This document shows, piece after piece, positions 55,675 through 64,000 of a stretch of DNA of 64,000 bases. Source of the DNA: Bradyrhizobium sp. SZCCT0153 (GTDB taxonomy: Bacteria; Pseudomonadota; Alphaproteobacteria; Rhizobiales; Xanthobacteraceae). The stretch covers positions 496,001-560,000 of the forward strand of contig NZ_JAFCKS010000002.1 of NCBI RefSeq assembly GCF_018129995.1, given 5' to 3'. Position 1 is the first letter of the stretch, and each line of letters opens with the position of its first letter. Made by a program: the position numbers and the translations under genes. The notes under the pieces were generated by a model. It saw only the letters and a list, made by a program, of their open reading frames with translations. It ran no database searches and was not told where the DNA came from.

Positions 55675-57069
55675 ATGGCCAATGCGCAGCTTCAATCCGT
55701 GCTCGACCACATCGACAAGGATTTTGATAACAGCCTGGAGCGGCTGTTCTCGCTGTTGCGGATCAAGTCGATCTCCGCGGATCCGGCCTTCGCCGCCGAT
55801 TGCAAGGCGGCGGCCGAACATCTTGCCAAGGACATCGCCAGCCTCGGTGTCGCCACGGAAGTGAGGCCCACGGCCGGCCATCCCGCCATCGTCGGCATGA
55901 CCAGGGCGGGCGGGCGGCCGCATGTGATCTTCTACGGCCATTACGACGTGCAGCCGGTCGATCCGCTCGATCTCTGGCACCGTCCGCCGTTCGAGCCCGT
56001 GGTCACCGACCACGCCGACGGCCGCAAGATCATCGTTGCGCGCGGCGCCGAGGACGACAAGGGCCAGGTGATGACCTTCGTCGAGGCCTGCCGCGCGTGG
56101 AAGAAGGTGACTGGCTCGCTGCCGATCGACGTCACCTTCCTGATCGAAGGCGAGGAGGAGGTCGGCTCGAAGAATTTCGTGCCCTTCATCGAGGCCAACA
56201 AGGACGAGTTCAAGGCCGACTATGTGCTGGTCTGCGACACCGGCATGTGGGACCGCAACACGCCGGCGATCACGACCTCGCTGCGCGGTCTGCTCTACGA
56301 GGAGCTGAAGATCACGGCTGCCAATCGCGATCTGCATTCCGGCGTGTTCGGTGGCAGCGCGATGAACCCGATCCGGGTGCTGACCAAAATCCTCGGCGGC
56401 CTGTTCGACGACGACAACCGCATCACCATCCCCGGCTTCTACGACGGGGTGAAGGATCTGCCGCCCGACATCCTGGAGCAGTGGAAGAAGCTCAACCTGA
56501 CGCCCGAGATGTTCCTCAAGCCGATCGGCCTGTCGATCCCGGCCGGCGAGAAGGGACGGCTGCTGATCGAGCAGGCCTCCTCGCGCCCGACCTGCGACGT
56601 CAACGGCATCTGGGGCGGCTATATCGGCGAGGGCTCCAAGACGGTGATCCCGTCGCATGCCTCGGCAAAGGTCTCGTTCCGCCTGGTCGAGGGGCAGGAC
56701 CCCCAGAGGATCCGCAAGGGCTTCCGCGACTACGTGACGGTGCGGCTTCCGGGCGACTGCAAGGTCGAGTTCGGCGACCATTCCGCCGCGCCGGCGGTCG
56801 CGCTCGACTGGAACATGAAGCCGCTCGCAGCCGCCAGCAAGGCGCTGACGGAGGAATGGGGCAAGGAGACCGTGCTGATGGGCTCGGGCGCCTCGATCCC
56901 GATCGTCGCCGACTTCAAGCGTACGCTTGGGCTCGACTCGCTGCTGGTCGGCTTCGGATTGGATGACGACAACATCCACTCGCCCAACGAGAAGTACGAC
57001 CTCCGCAGCTTCCAGAAAGGCATCCGCTCCTGGGCCCGCATCCTGGCTGCGCTGGCGGAGGTGAAGTAG
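55675..57069 (+). CDS. M20 family dipeptidase
   Basis: From the ATG at 55675 (MANAQLQSVLDHIDKDFDNS) the protein has 464 residues. Metal and catalytic motifs are FYGHYDVQPVD, ARGAEDDKGQVMTF, LIEGEEEVGSKNF with the catalytic Glu, VLVCDTGMWD and a C-terminal HSPNEKYDL. The layout is that of CNDP-type dipeptidases (M20C/F). It hydrolyses dipeptides or related amides in the cytoplasm. The frame extends to 55648 but the later ATG fits the family start. Confidence 0.92.
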   Translation: MANAQLQSVLDHIDKDFDNSLERLFSLLRIKSISADPAFAADCKAAAEHLAKDIASLGVATEVRPTAGHPAIVGMTRAGGRPHVIFYGHYDVQPVDPLDLWHRPPFEPVVTDHADGRKIIVARGAEDDKGQVMTFVEACRAWKKVTGSLPIDVTFLIEGEEEVGSKNFVPFIEANKDEFKADYVLVCDTGMWDRNTPAITTSLRGLLYEELKITAANRDLHSGVFGGSAMNPIRVLTKILGGLFDDDNRITIPGFYDGVKDLPPDILEQWKKLNLTPEMFLKPIGLSIPAGEKGRLLIEQASSRPTCDVNGIWGGYIGEGSKTVIPSHASAKVSFRLVEGQDPQRIRKGFRDYVTVRLPGDCKVEFGDHSAAPAVALDWNMKPLAAASKALTEEWGKETVLMGSGASIPIVADFKRTLGLDSLLVGFGLDDDNIHSPNEKYDLRSFQKGIRSWARILAALAEVK

Positions 57070-57087
57070 GGCTACGGCATCAACGCC

Positions 57088-57167
57088 GTCATTGCCGGGC
57101 TTGACCCGGCAATCCATCAGGCAAGATCATTTTGCGATGGATGCGGGGGTCGAGCCCGCGCATGACG
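57088..57167. repeat. Palindromic intergenic repeat (CATTGCCGGGCTTGACCCGGCAAT family)
   Basis: The left arm GTCATTGCCGGGCTTGACCC (57088-57107) plus CGGCAATCCATC pairs with GATGGATGCGGGGGTCGAGCCCGCGCATGAC at 57136-57167. It follows the dipeptidase gene and precedes a true terminator. Confidence 0.88.
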
Positions 57168-57193
57168 AGCCGAGGAGGCCGCCCCAAAATAAA

Positions 57194-57219
57194 AACGCCA
57201 CCCGGAATTGGGCGGCGTT
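57194..57219. terminator. Hairpin terminator between convergent genes
   Basis: AACGCCACCC and GGGCGGCGTT pair over ten positions with one mismatch, around loop GGAATT. AAAAA precedes and TTT follows, so it can stop transcription of the dipeptidase gene rightward and the class II aldolase gene leftward. Confidence 0.8.
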
Positions 57220-57277
57220 TCATTCCAAAAGGCGTAGAGGTTCGTTGGCAGCTACCCTACACCGAATCCCGAAAATC

Positions 57278-58057
57278 TCAAGACCGATAGCCCGGCAGTT
57301 CGCGGTCGAGCTTGCGCAGCAGCGGCGGCCACACGAGGTTCGTCGCGCGCAGCTCGGCACGGTCGCGGTTGGCGAGCAGCTCGGTGTTCTTGTCGATCGC
57401 GACATCGTCCACCGGATAGACCGGCGTGCCCAGCGCGCGCGTGCGCACCTGCATCGAGCAGGCGCGCTCGAGGTGGTACATGCGCTCGAAGGCGGAGGCG
57501 ACCGAGCGGCCGACCGTCAGCGTGCCGTGATTGCGCAGCAGCATGTGGTTGTGGTCGCCGAGATCCTTCTGCAGCCGCGGCCGCTCGTCATGGTCGAGCG
57601 CGATGCCTTCATAGTCGTGATAGGCGAGGTCGTGGGTGACGAGCTGGGCCGTCTGGTTCAGCGGCAGCAGCCCTTCGGCGCTGCTCGACACCGCGGTGCC
57701 GTCGAGGGTGTGGAGATGCAGCACGCAGATTGCGTCCTCGCGCACCTCGTGGATCGCCGAATGGATGGTGAAGCCGGCCGGATTGATGCTGTACTCGCTC
57801 TCGGAGAGCTGGTTGCCGTGCAGATCGACCTTGACGAGGCTGGAGGCCGTGATCTCGTCGAACATCAGCCCGTAGGGGTTGATGAGGAAGTGATGATCGG
57901 GGCCGGGGACGCGCGCGGAAATGTGGGTATCGACCAGATCGTCCCAGCCATAGAGCGCGACGAGGCGGTAGCAGGCGGCGAGATTGACCCGTTGCTGCCA
58001 CTCGGCCTCCGTCATGTTCGACGGCACTTCCTTCAGGCGCGCTTCCGCTGGCGACAT
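57278..58057 (-). CDS. Class II aldolase/adducin family protein
   Basis: The 259-residue protein begins with a polar extension, then RVNLAACYRLVALYGWDDLVDTHISARVPG, the class II aldolase pattern. Metal His residues lie in VLHLHTLDG and LLRNHGTLTVG. SASSLVKVDLHGN-like and SIHEVREDAICVLHLHT agree. Members include L-fuculose-1-phosphate aldolase and other zinc enzymes; some are 3-hydroxy acid decarboxylases or adducin-like without activity. The substrate is unknown. An ATG at 58015 is an alternative start. Confidence 0.86.
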   Translation of the reverse strand: MSPAEARLKEVPSNMTEAEWQQRVNLAACYRLVALYGWDDLVDTHISARVPGPDHHFLINPYGLMFDEITASSLVKVDLHGNQLSESEYSINPAGFTIHSAIHEVREDAICVLHLHTLDGTAVSSSAEGLLPLNQTAQLVTHDLAYHDYEGIALDHDERPRLQKDLGDHNHMLLRNHGTLTVGRSVASAFERMYHLERACSMQVRTRALGTPVYPVDDVAIDKNTELLANRDRAELRATNLVWPPLLRKLDRELPGYRS

Positions 58058-58184
58058 GGCTGGTCTCTCCGAACATCGTTGTTGCGGGGCGGCAGCGTAG
58101 TCGCGGTTGGGGGCGGCGGCAAGGCGCCGAAAGCGCGGCAGTCCAGCGTAGCCCGCATGGAGCCAGCGGGTCCGGGGAAGAATA

Positions 58185-59834
58185 TTACGGTGCCGGGATC
58201 GAGAGCAGGCTGGAAATGCTGCGGCCGCGGATGTCGTAGACGCGCGCGAACACCACGTCGTCGCGCTTGATCTCGACCATGACCGGTGCGGTGAGGCCCT
58301 TGCAGTAGAACTCGCCGAGCGTCATCGCGAAATCGGCCGCGTTGGAATCCCAACCGATGGTGAAGTCGGGCCCGAGTGCGACTTGCGCGGGGCGCTGCGG
58401 ACCGCACACCGCGACCTTCCACTTGCGATTGCCCGGCGGCACTTCCTGCCGCTCGACGATCTGCTCGCGCAGCTCGTCCGAAGCCTGCTTCAGCGCCAGG
58501 CCCCAATAGTCCAGCATGAAGCGCTCGTCGGCGCCGCGCACGGTGCCGGCGATGTGGTTGAAGTGGGTGTATTGATAGGGGTGCAGCCGGATCATCTCGG
58601 CGAGCGACAGCGCGAGGCCGAAGCAGAAGGTCGCGAGCACGACCGGCTGCCAGGTGCGGTGGTTGACGCGCAGCCGCTCCATGACCCAGCCGAAGGCGAC
58701 GCCGCCGAGCACTGCCATCGGCGGGATCACGAACACGAAATGGCGGATGCCGTTGTAGAGCGCCGGCCGCTTCACCATCGCGATGGCGAGCGGCAGCGTC
58801 GCCGCCAGCGTCAGCATCAGCAGGATGGTCTTGCGGCGCGCTGCAACCTCGCGGCGCGGCAGCATGGCGAAAGTGCTGACCGCGGCGCCGGCCATCAGCA
58901 CCAGCATCACCTCGGGCAGCTGGAGCGCGAACAGCGTCGGCAGATAGGACCAGGGCATGTCGGGCACGGACACGATCGCGCCGTCGAACATCTCCTTCCA
59001 GGGCTTCTCGAAGAAGTGCGAGAAGTAGGTCAGCGCCTCGAACGGATTGCCCGGCTCCATGATCGACCACGGCCAGATCAGGCCCATCACGAGGTAGCCG
59101 AACACGAGGCCGGGCAGCAGCACGTAGACGACATGGGCGAAGCGGCGGGCCGCCTCGCGAACGCCTTCGGTACGCAGTTCCTCCAGGAACAGCGGGAGGA
59201 AGCCGACCATGGCGTAGACCAGCGCGAGCCCGCCGAGGATGCGGCAGCCGAGCGACAGGCCCGAGCCGAAGCCGACGATCAGGATCGTGCGCGGCGAAGG
59301 CTGCGGATATTCCTCGGCGAGGCGGACGAGGCCCAGCATCAGGATGATCATGGCCACCGCGAAGGGCGCATCCTTCGGATTCATGAACATGTGGCCGTAG
59401 AAGATCGGGCAGAGCGCGAGCAGCAGGAGCGAGGCAAGACCCGCAAGCGGGCCGCCGACACGGCGGCCGAGCCGCCACGTCACCGCAAGCCCGATCACGC
59501 CGACGACCGCGCCGAGCAGACGGCGCGTCTCGAACAGCTCGAGCGGAATCACCTTGTGCAGGAGGGCTGCGACCATGTCGAAGCCGCCGCCGTACATATA
59601 AAGATTGGCGAAGGAGAGCGCCGCGGTGTCCCTGAAGCCGGAACCGAACATGCGCAGCAGCAGGTCGGCATATTCAGCGTGGGTGTAGTCGTCCCAGCCG
59701 AGCCCGTAGTCGCGGAAGGTCAAGCCTGCAATGACGGCGACCGCGGCCAGCACCAGCATGGCAAGATCGTCGCAAGTCCGTTCAACCGACCGCCGCAGGG
59801 GCGTATCGATCGCCGAAGTCGTGATGGATGTCAT
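58185..59834 (-). CDS. GT39-type membrane glycosyltransferase (ArnT/PMT-like)
   Basis: The 549-residue integral membrane protein has about ten hydrophobic segments. An early loop holds GLGWDDYTHAEYADLLLRMFGSG with a DD pair, matching the Asp/Glu catalytic loop of GT-C (GT39) enzymes. LLALCPIFYGHMFMNPKDAPFAVAM also fits. It is likely to transfer a sugar from polyprenyl-phosphate to an envelope acceptor. The C-terminal 100 residues are soluble and probably periplasmic (NRKWKVAVCGPQRPAQVALG). The ATG at 59834 gives MTSITTSAIDTPL. Confidence 0.83.
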   Translation of the reverse strand: MTSITTSAIDTPLRRSVERTCDDLAMLVLAAVAVIAGLTFRDYGLGWDDYTHAEYADLLLRMFGSGFRDTAALSFANLYMYGGGFDMVAALLHKVIPLELFETRRLLGAVVGVIGLAVTWRLGRRVGGPLAGLASLLLLALCPIFYGHMFMNPKDAPFAVAMIILMLGLVRLAEEYPQPSPRTILIVGFGSGLSLGCRILGGLALVYAMVGFLPLFLEELRTEGVREAARRFAHVVYVLLPGLVFGYLVMGLIWPWSIMEPGNPFEALTYFSHFFEKPWKEMFDGAIVSVPDMPWSYLPTLFALQLPEVMLVLMAGAAVSTFAMLPRREVAARRKTILLMLTLAATLPLAIAMVKRPALYNGIRHFVFVIPPMAVLGGVAFGWVMERLRVNHRTWQPVVLATFCFGLALSLAEMIRLHPYQYTHFNHIAGTVRGADERFMLDYWGLALKQASDELREQIVERQEVPPGNRKWKVAVCGPQRPAQVALGPDFTIGWDSNAADFAMTLGEFYCKGLTAPVMVEIKRDDVVFARVYDIRGRSISSLLSIPAP

Positions 59835-60147
59835 GGCTATTGGTGACCCGGAATCCCCTGTTGGCCCTGCTGGCGCGCGCGGGCCTGCTCCCCGAAATCC
59901 CTATAGCGCAGTTCCATTACCAAGTAATTGGGCATTATAGCTAAATTCCTGATGCGACGCAGCAAAACCAGAAACTTGAGAGCGAGCCTAGACGTAGCGG
60001 GCCGTAGCTGAAGGGAATGTGAATAAGTCCCTGATTTCCTTCTCATTAGGAACGCAGGCCCGAATTCGCCGTTGGCGTGGAACGCCGTATGACGGTATCG
60101 TGGCGTGACGGGTGTCGCGTGTGGATGCGCGGCCGGGGGTGAGTTCG
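59835..60147. other. Intergenic region between divergent membrane-protein genes
   Basis: This 313-base, partly AT-rich stretch contains a TATAAT on the minus strand at 59934-59939, roughly 100 bases upstream of the GT39 start, without a well-spaced -35 element. An AGGGA/TCCCT mini-hairpin lies near 60012-60033. No gene is seen. Confidence 0.55.
59934..59939 (-). promoter_or_regulatory. Possible -10 element of the GT39 gene
   Basis: The minus strand reads TTTAGCTATAATGCCC here, a perfect TATAAT. The nearest TTG-type -35 is 20 bases away, longer than normal, so this is weak. Confidence 0.3.
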
Positions 60148-61014
60148 ATGACCGTGGCTCTGTTGATCGCTGGGATTTTCGCCATTTTGGCGGGCCTCCT
60201 TGCGATCCTGTTTGGCTTTACCGTCAGGGAATTCAGTCTCGGCAGCACTCTCATAATCTCCGGCACCATCGGGGTCTGCTCCGGGATGTTACTGGCCGGC
60301 CTCTATGTCGTGGTCGCGGAACTGAAGGGCATCGCCCGCCGGCTCGCTGGATCAGCCGCAGCGTCCGAGGTTCGAGTGAGGCCCGTGCTGCCCGGTCTCG
60401 GGATGCCTGGAGCGCCCGCGCCCGAAGCGGGGAGCGCAGCCAGGATCGAGCCGGCGCCGCCACCGCCGGCCGGAGGCCCGCCACCGTGGCAGAACGAAGC
60501 GTCCGCGCGCGAGCGTCCGCGCGTCGAGCCGCCGCCGGAATCGGAGGTTCCAGCGCTGCCCGAAACTCCTGAACCACCGCGCCGGCGCAACTTGCTGTTC
60601 GCCTCGACCTCCCGCAAGGAGCGCGAGCGTGCGGAGGCGAAGGCCGGCGAGGCCTCGCCGCCGCATGCAGAGCCGTCAGCGGCGCCTGGCGTACCGGATG
60701 TTCCGCCTGCGAGCTTTGACGACGCCTGGCCGAAGCCGGACCGGACGCGCGCACCGGAACCGCCGGCCGCCGGGCGTCGCCCGCCGCCGCGTTCGCCGTC
60801 GACCTTCGTGGAAGCTGCCCCGCCGCCGCCGCCGCCGCCCGACCCGGCACCAGCGGCCGAGCAGGCGCCCGTGACCGTGCTCAAATCCGGCATTGTCGAT
60901 GGCATGGCTTATTCGCTGTATTCCGACGGCTCGATCGAAGCGCAGATGCCGGAGGGCATGATGCGCTTCGCATCGATCGACGAGCTGCGCGCCCATCTCG
61001 ACCAGCGGTCCTGA
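60148..61014 (+). CDS. Membrane protein with proline-rich linker and conserved C-terminal domain
   Basis: From the ATG at 60148 (MTVALLIAGIFAIL) the protein has 288 residues. Two membrane segments (about 3-23 and 30-52) are followed by a long linker rich in Pro, Ala, Glu and Arg (about 75-235) with PPPPPP-type runs. A small C-terminal domain (about 240-288) reads KSGIVDGMAYSLYSDGSIEAQMPEGMMRFASIDELRAHLDQ. The arrangement suggests an inner-membrane anchor carrying a cytoplasmic domain on a tether. I do not recognise a named family. The GTG at 60112 would add 12 residues. Confidence 0.75.
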   Translation: MTVALLIAGIFAILAGLLAILFGFTVREFSLGSTLIISGTIGVCSGMLLAGLYVVVAELKGIARRLAGSAAASEVRVRPVLPGLGMPGAPAPEAGSAARIEPAPPPPAGGPPPWQNEASARERPRVEPPPESEVPALPETPEPPRRRNLLFASTSRKERERAEAKAGEASPPHAEPSAAPGVPDVPPASFDDAWPKPDRTRAPEPPAAGRRPPPRSPSTFVEAAPPPPPPPDPAPAAEQAPVTVLKSGIVDGMAYSLYSDGSIEAQMPEGMMRFASIDELRAHLDQRS

Positions 61015-61163
61015 GACTGCGGCGCACAAGTAAAGCGTCGGCGTTTCCTCAGTAATCAGCTCATTCTCGTCAGTCGTCGTATTTTGGCCCAACGTATTGT
61101 TGACACGGAATACTTCGGCGTCGTCAATCCATGAGAATGCAAGGTTAGGGAAAGGTCGGGCCC

Positions 61164-61580
61164 ATGTCGGATGCCGGGGCTAAGAATTTCATCGAGCTGA
61201 CGGCGAGCATCGTGTCGGCCTATCTCAGCAACAATCCGACGCCGTCCGGCGAGATACCGAACCTGATCAGCCAGGTGCATGGCGCCCTGGTGCGGGTTTC
61301 GTCAGGCCGCACCGAGACGGCGACGCTCGAGCCGGCAAAGCCGGCGGTCTCGTTGAAGAAGTCGATCGCGCCCGATTATCTGGTCTGTCTGGAAGACGGC
61401 AAGCGCTTCAAGTCGCTGAAGCGCCATCTGCGCACCCAGTACAACATGACACCGGAGCAATACCGCGAGAAATGGGGCCTGCCGGCCGACTATCCCATGG
61501 TCGCGCCGAACTATGCAGTGGCGCGCTCGCAGCTTGCGAAGCAGATGGGACTGGGGCAGCAGCAGCGGAAGCGGAAGTAA
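61164..61580 (+). CDS. mucR: MucR/Ros family transcriptional regulator
   Basis: The 138-residue protein starts with FIELTASIVSAYLSNNPTP and the C-terminal DNA-binding part DYLVCLEDGKRFKSLKRHLRTQYNMTPEQYREKWGLP. The zinc-finger-like motif has Cys75 and His88 at the expected positions, but the second Cys is Asp78 and the last His positions are Gln92 and Tyr93. Family members regulate exopolysaccharide, motility and symbiosis genes. A monocistronic gene, 149 bases after the upstream coding region and four bases before the convergent sufE stop. Confidence 0.9.
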   Translation: MSDAGAKNFIELTASIVSAYLSNNPTPSGEIPNLISQVHGALVRVSSGRTETATLEPAKPAVSLKKSIAPDYLVCLEDGKRFKSLKRHLRTQYNMTPEQYREKWGLPADYPMVAPNYAVARSQLAKQMGLGQQQRKRK

Positions 61581-61584
61581 CTTC

Positions 61585-62013
61585 TCACGATGCGTCCGCG
61601 AGCGCCTCTTTTGCGTCGGTCTTGATGCGCTCGACCATCGAGCGCAGTCCGTTGGACCGCTGCGGCGTCAGGTGATCGCGGAAGCCGAATTCGTCGAACA
61701 CGGCAAGGGCGTCCGTCGCGAGAATCTCCTGCGGCGTGCGGCCCGAATAGAGCGCGAGCACGATCGCGACCAGCCCGCGCACGATATGCGCGTCGCTGTC
61801 GCCGAGATACTTCAGGATCGGCGCACCATTGCTGCGGTCGACATGCTTGGCGAGCCAGACCTGGCTGACGCAGCCATTCACCTTGTTCTTGGCCGAATGC
61901 TCGGCCTCGGGCATCGGTTCCAGCGCGCGGCCAAGCTCGATGACGTACCGGTAGCGGTCGTCCCACTCGTCCAGAATCTCGAAATTATCCCTGATTTCAT
62001 CGATCGTCGTCAT
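61585..62013 (-). CDS. sufE: SufE family sulfur acceptor protein
   Basis: From the ATG at 62013 (MTTIDEIRDNFEILDEWDDRYRYVIELGRALEPMP) the protein has 142 residues. The acceptor Cys is in KVNGCVSQVWL. GDSDAHIVRGLVAIVLALYSGRTPQEIL matches the remainder of the fold. SufE takes persulfide sulfur from SufS cysteine desulfurase and passes it to the SufBCD scaffold; the suf operon is not in the window. A longer frame to 62055 is not needed. Confidence 0.94.
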   Translation of the reverse strand: MTTIDEIRDNFEILDEWDDRYRYVIELGRALEPMPEAEHSAKNKVNGCVSQVWLAKHVDRSNGAPILKYLGDSDAHIVRGLVAIVLALYSGRTPQEILATDALAVFDEFGFRDHLTPQRSNGLRSMVERIKTDAKEALADAS

Positions 62014-62082
62014 GCTGGCCCGTGTGTTCCCGTTCAGGCCAATATAGGGACGCAAGGCGCCGAAATCGATAGGGTTTGGGCG

Positions 62083-62508
62083 CTAATTCGCCTCTGCAGG
62101 CGCCGGGCCGCGCCATTCCAGCGCGAGATCGTCCTGGGACAGGGTGTCGTGCGGCGCCTCGCCTGCAGCAAGGTCGCCTTCGCCGGCCAGCGCGATCGAG
62201 CCGGTGTGGTCGGGCGCCTTCTTGTCGGTCTTCTCGAGCTGCTCTTTCTTGTCGTTGATGATCTGGTAGATTTTCTTCGCGCCGTCCTGCGCGCGCTGGC
62301 CGATGATGGTCGCGGCCTGTCCGCCGACCTCGCAGGCCGCGGGCTGGCGCTTGCAGAACTGGGTCATGTCGGAGACGGCCGCGGTCGCAGCCTGCACCGC
62401 GTCGGCAGCGCCGATCTGCGGCAGCTTGTCCGATTCGGGCGTCTTGTCCCGCGGCAGGAGCACCAGCACCAGCCCGAGCCAGAATGTGATGCGAAGCAGA
62501 AAGCGCAT
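62083..62508 (-). CDS. DUF5330 family exported or membrane-anchored protein
   Basis: The 141-residue protein starts at the ATG at 62508 with MRFLLRITFWLGLVLVLLPRDK, an N-terminal signal or anchor. The conserved part SDKLPQIGAADAVQAATAAVSDMTQFCKRQPAACEVGGQAATIIGQRAQDGAKKIYQII contains two cysteines that could form a disulfide. This matches what I remember of DUF5330 (Rhizobiales). A frame continues to 62934 but its sequence is not protein-like. Function unknown. Confidence 0.82.
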   Translation of the reverse strand: MRFLLRITFWLGLVLVLLPRDKTPESDKLPQIGAADAVQAATAAVSDMTQFCKRQPAACEVGGQAATIIGQRAQDGAKKIYQIINDKKEQLEKTDKKAPDHTGSIALAGEGDLAAGEAPHDTLSQDDLALEWRGPAPAEAN

Positions 62509-62914
62509 CTTATCGACCTGTATGTTAGATCCCCCGCGGCGATCTCCGCGGATGTCGGACCTAGCAACTCTCGATAAATCCCAACTGATTGCCTTCCGCT
62601 TAATTCGCGGAAAATTTACGCAAAAATCTTTCCAAGTCCCGTTCTCGTGAATTTTCGATTGACGCCCTGTGCCCGTGATTCCGCCGGCTCGCATATCCAC
62701 CAATTCGAAACCATGCGGGGGAAGGTGAAACCCTGTGTTCACCATCCCCGCCGAAGACGTGTTCAAATCGCCTAAAAATCTCCGCGATGACACCGTGTCC
62801 AGCCGCGCGCCGCATTGCCTTAGCACTCGTTTAAGGTCGCTCTGACACGGTGGCTCAACGATAAGGAGGCGTTCCGGCGCGTCTTCTCGACGAGTGAGCC
62901 GAAGCGCGAGACCC
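62509..62914. other. Intergenic region before the sensor kinase
   Basis: This 406-base region lies between the divergent DUF5330 and kinase genes. AAGGAGG at 62861 is a good ribosome-binding site, but no start codon at normal spacing follows. No convincing gene or strong hairpin is present. Confidence 0.55.
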
Positions 62915-64000
62915 GTGACAGTTTTGAGTATCATCCGCGATTGTCTCGATGCGCTGCTGCATCCTTCCGCGCGTTACGATGCGCTGACGCGAGCGCGCCA
63001 TCGTGCCTTCATGGCGCCGCGGCTGCTTGGCAGCCTGGCCGCCTTTGCCGCATTCCCGGTCTATCTCGCCATGCGCGGCGCGCCGAGCGCGATCGAGGTG
63101 GCCGCCTTCGCCTGGCTGATCGCGCCAATCCTGTTGTCCTGGTTCCTGTCGCGCACCGGCCGCTACGAAGGCGCGCATGTGCTGTCGTCGCTGGCGCTGG
63201 CCGGCCTGATCATGGCGGTTGCGGTCACCACCGGCGGCATCGAATCATTCGCAGCGATCTGGCTGGTCGTGGTCCCGCTCGAAGCTGCGCTGTCGGCCTC
63301 GCGCCGCGTCGCGGCCTTCGCCTCGCTGCTCGCGCTGTCCTGTGCTGGGATCCTGATCCTCGTCGGCCATCTCGGCTGGCTGCCGGCCGGCGACACCAGC
63401 GCCGCGGAACGTGGCGCGCTGATCGCGTTCGGCGTCGCTTCGGCGACGCTCTATTCCGCAGCCCTTGCCTTCGGCGCGGAATCGCTCGCGCGCACCAGCG
63501 TTGCGCTGCTGTCGCGTGAAGAGGAGCGCTATCGCCTCCTGGCGCGCAACATGAGCGACGTCATCTCGCGGCATCAGCGCAACGGCGCGGTGCAGTTCAT
63601 CTCGCCCGCGGTGGAGGCGATGCTCGGCATGCCCGCCACCCAGCTGCTCGGCCATGGTCTGTTCGACCGCGTCCATGTCGCCGACCGTCCGGCGTATCTC
63701 ACGGCGCTGTCCGATGCCGCGCGCGGCGACGTGCGCAGCGTCGAATTCCGGTTGCGCCGGGAGCCCGTCGGCTCGGAGCGTGGCCAGGTCGATTTCATCT
63801 GGGTCGAGATGCGCTGCCGCCCGCTCGATCAGGATATGGGCCGGGATGTCACGTGCGAGGCCGAAGTGGTCGGCGTGATGCGCGACGTCACCGATCGCAA
63901 GCTTTCCGAGCAGGCGCTCGATCAGGCGCGCAGCGCCGCGGAGGCGGCGGATGCCGCCAAGACGCGCTTCCTCGCCACCATGAGCCATGAGCTGCGGACA
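62915..64000 (+). CDS. PAS sensor histidine kinase, N-terminal part (cut by window end)
   Basis: About 362 residues are visible from a GTG at 62915 (MTVLSIIRDCLDALLHPSARYDAL). A GTG at 62894 or TTG at 62924 are also possible starts. Around five to six hydrophobic segments lie between about 35 and 190. A PAS domain follows (about 210-335; LLARNMSDVISRHQRNGAVQFISPAVEAMLG), then a coiled linker and the phosphoacceptor H-box AKTRFLATMSHELRT at the very end. This is the organisation of membrane hybrid or PleC/DivJ-like kinases. The ATPase domain is beyond the window. The signal is unknown. Confidence 0.88.
   Translation, partial: MTVLSIIRDCLDALLHPSARYDALTRARHRAFMAPRLLGSLAAFAAFPVYLAMRGAPSAIEVAAFAWLIAPILLSWFLSRTGRYEGAHVLSSLALAGLIMAVAVTTGGIESFAAIWLVVVPLEAALSASRRVAAFASLLALSCAGILILVGHLGWLPAGDTSAAERGALIAFGVASATLYSAALAFGAESLARTSVALLSREEERYRLLARNMSDVISRHQRNGAVQFISPAVEAMLGMPATQLLGHGLFDRVHVADRPAYLTALSDAARGDVRSVEFRLRREPVGSERGQVDFIWVEMRCRPLDQDMGRDVTCEAEVVGVMRDVTDRKLSEQALDQARSAAEAADAAKTRFLATMSHELRT

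Noticed and set aside
55330..57117. Long minus-strand open frame of 595 codons over the GT87 and dipeptidase genes
   Set aside because: It reads His/Arg/Asp-rich low-complexity sequence antisense to two clear enzymes, with no start signal.
58383..59846. Long plus-strand open frame of 487 codons opposite the GT39 gene
   Set aside because: It is antisense to a protein with good membrane topology and family motifs, and itself has no recognisable domain.
61100..61128. TTGACA with a weak -10 upstream of mucR
   Set aside because: The -35 hexamer is perfect, but at 17-base spacing the -10 is GTCAAT, which matches only half of TATAAT; not enough to call.

Overview
The window is high-GC alphaproteobacterial chromosome, almost certainly Bradyrhizobium or a close relative. 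The support is: a Bradyrhizobiaceae-type hopanoid aminotransferase next to a DUF2147 protein; an alphaproteobacterial direct-repeat LexA box (GAAC-N7-GAAC) in front of imuA-imuB-dnaE2; the TIGR03808/TIGR03809 pair; a MucR regulator; an EcfF/OsrA-like sigma/anti-sigma pair whose two cysteines fall at positions 129 and 179, as I recall for B. japonicum OsrA; and several families of imperfect palindromic intergenic repeats typical of these genomes. I found no tRNA, rRNA, CRISPR array, transposase, prophage or replication origin. Gene density is normal and the content is chromosomal core and accessory metabolism.

Layout. 0-9.6 kb: 5' end of a DUF2147 gene, the hpnO-like aminotransferase, a minus-strand operon (metallophosphoesterase, cupredoxin, ECF sigma, zinc anti-sigma), a GMC oxidoreductase, an M20 amidohydrolase and a PiT phosphate transporter. 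9.7-18.3 kb: a DNA-damage block. A DUF4130-UdgX fusion and a radical SAM protein run leftward. A LexA box separates them from the rightward imuA-imuB-dnaE2 mutasome. Both imuB and dnaE2 carry genomic palindromic repeats inserted in frame. 18.4-33.2 kb: SDR, CoA-transferase, RND adaptor and permease, LysE exporter, amidohydrolase, P-loop kinase-like protein, TolC, acetyl-CoA hydrolase and enoyl-CoA hydratase. 33.4-40.7 kb: two ECF systems (ecfF-osrA, and sigma/anti-sigma/subtilase) flanking a DUF2336 protein and a diguanylate cyclase.

41-51.2 kb: the TIGR03809/TIGR03808 pair, then a methylmalonyl-CoA mutase operon (mutA, GFA protein, mutB, meaB, pyroglutamyl peptidase) and the folate genes folP-folB-folK. 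51.3-64 kb: DUF4332, a small DUF2267/DUF2780-like protein, a HerA/DUF853 ATPase, GT87 and GT39 membrane glycosyltransferases, an M20 dipeptidase, a class II aldolase-like protein, a proline-rich membrane protein, mucR, sufE, a DUF5330 protein and the start of a PAS histidine kinase cut by the window edge.

The parts most worth following up are: the shared SOS-box arrangement linking UdgX and the radical SAM protein to the ImuAB-DnaE2 mutasome; the repeat-derived peptide inserts in ImuB and DnaE2; and an ECF operon in which the anti-sigma C-terminal domain resembles a subtilase prodomain and sits beside a secreted subtilase. Functions are assigned from motifs and remembered family knowledge; no database search was run.
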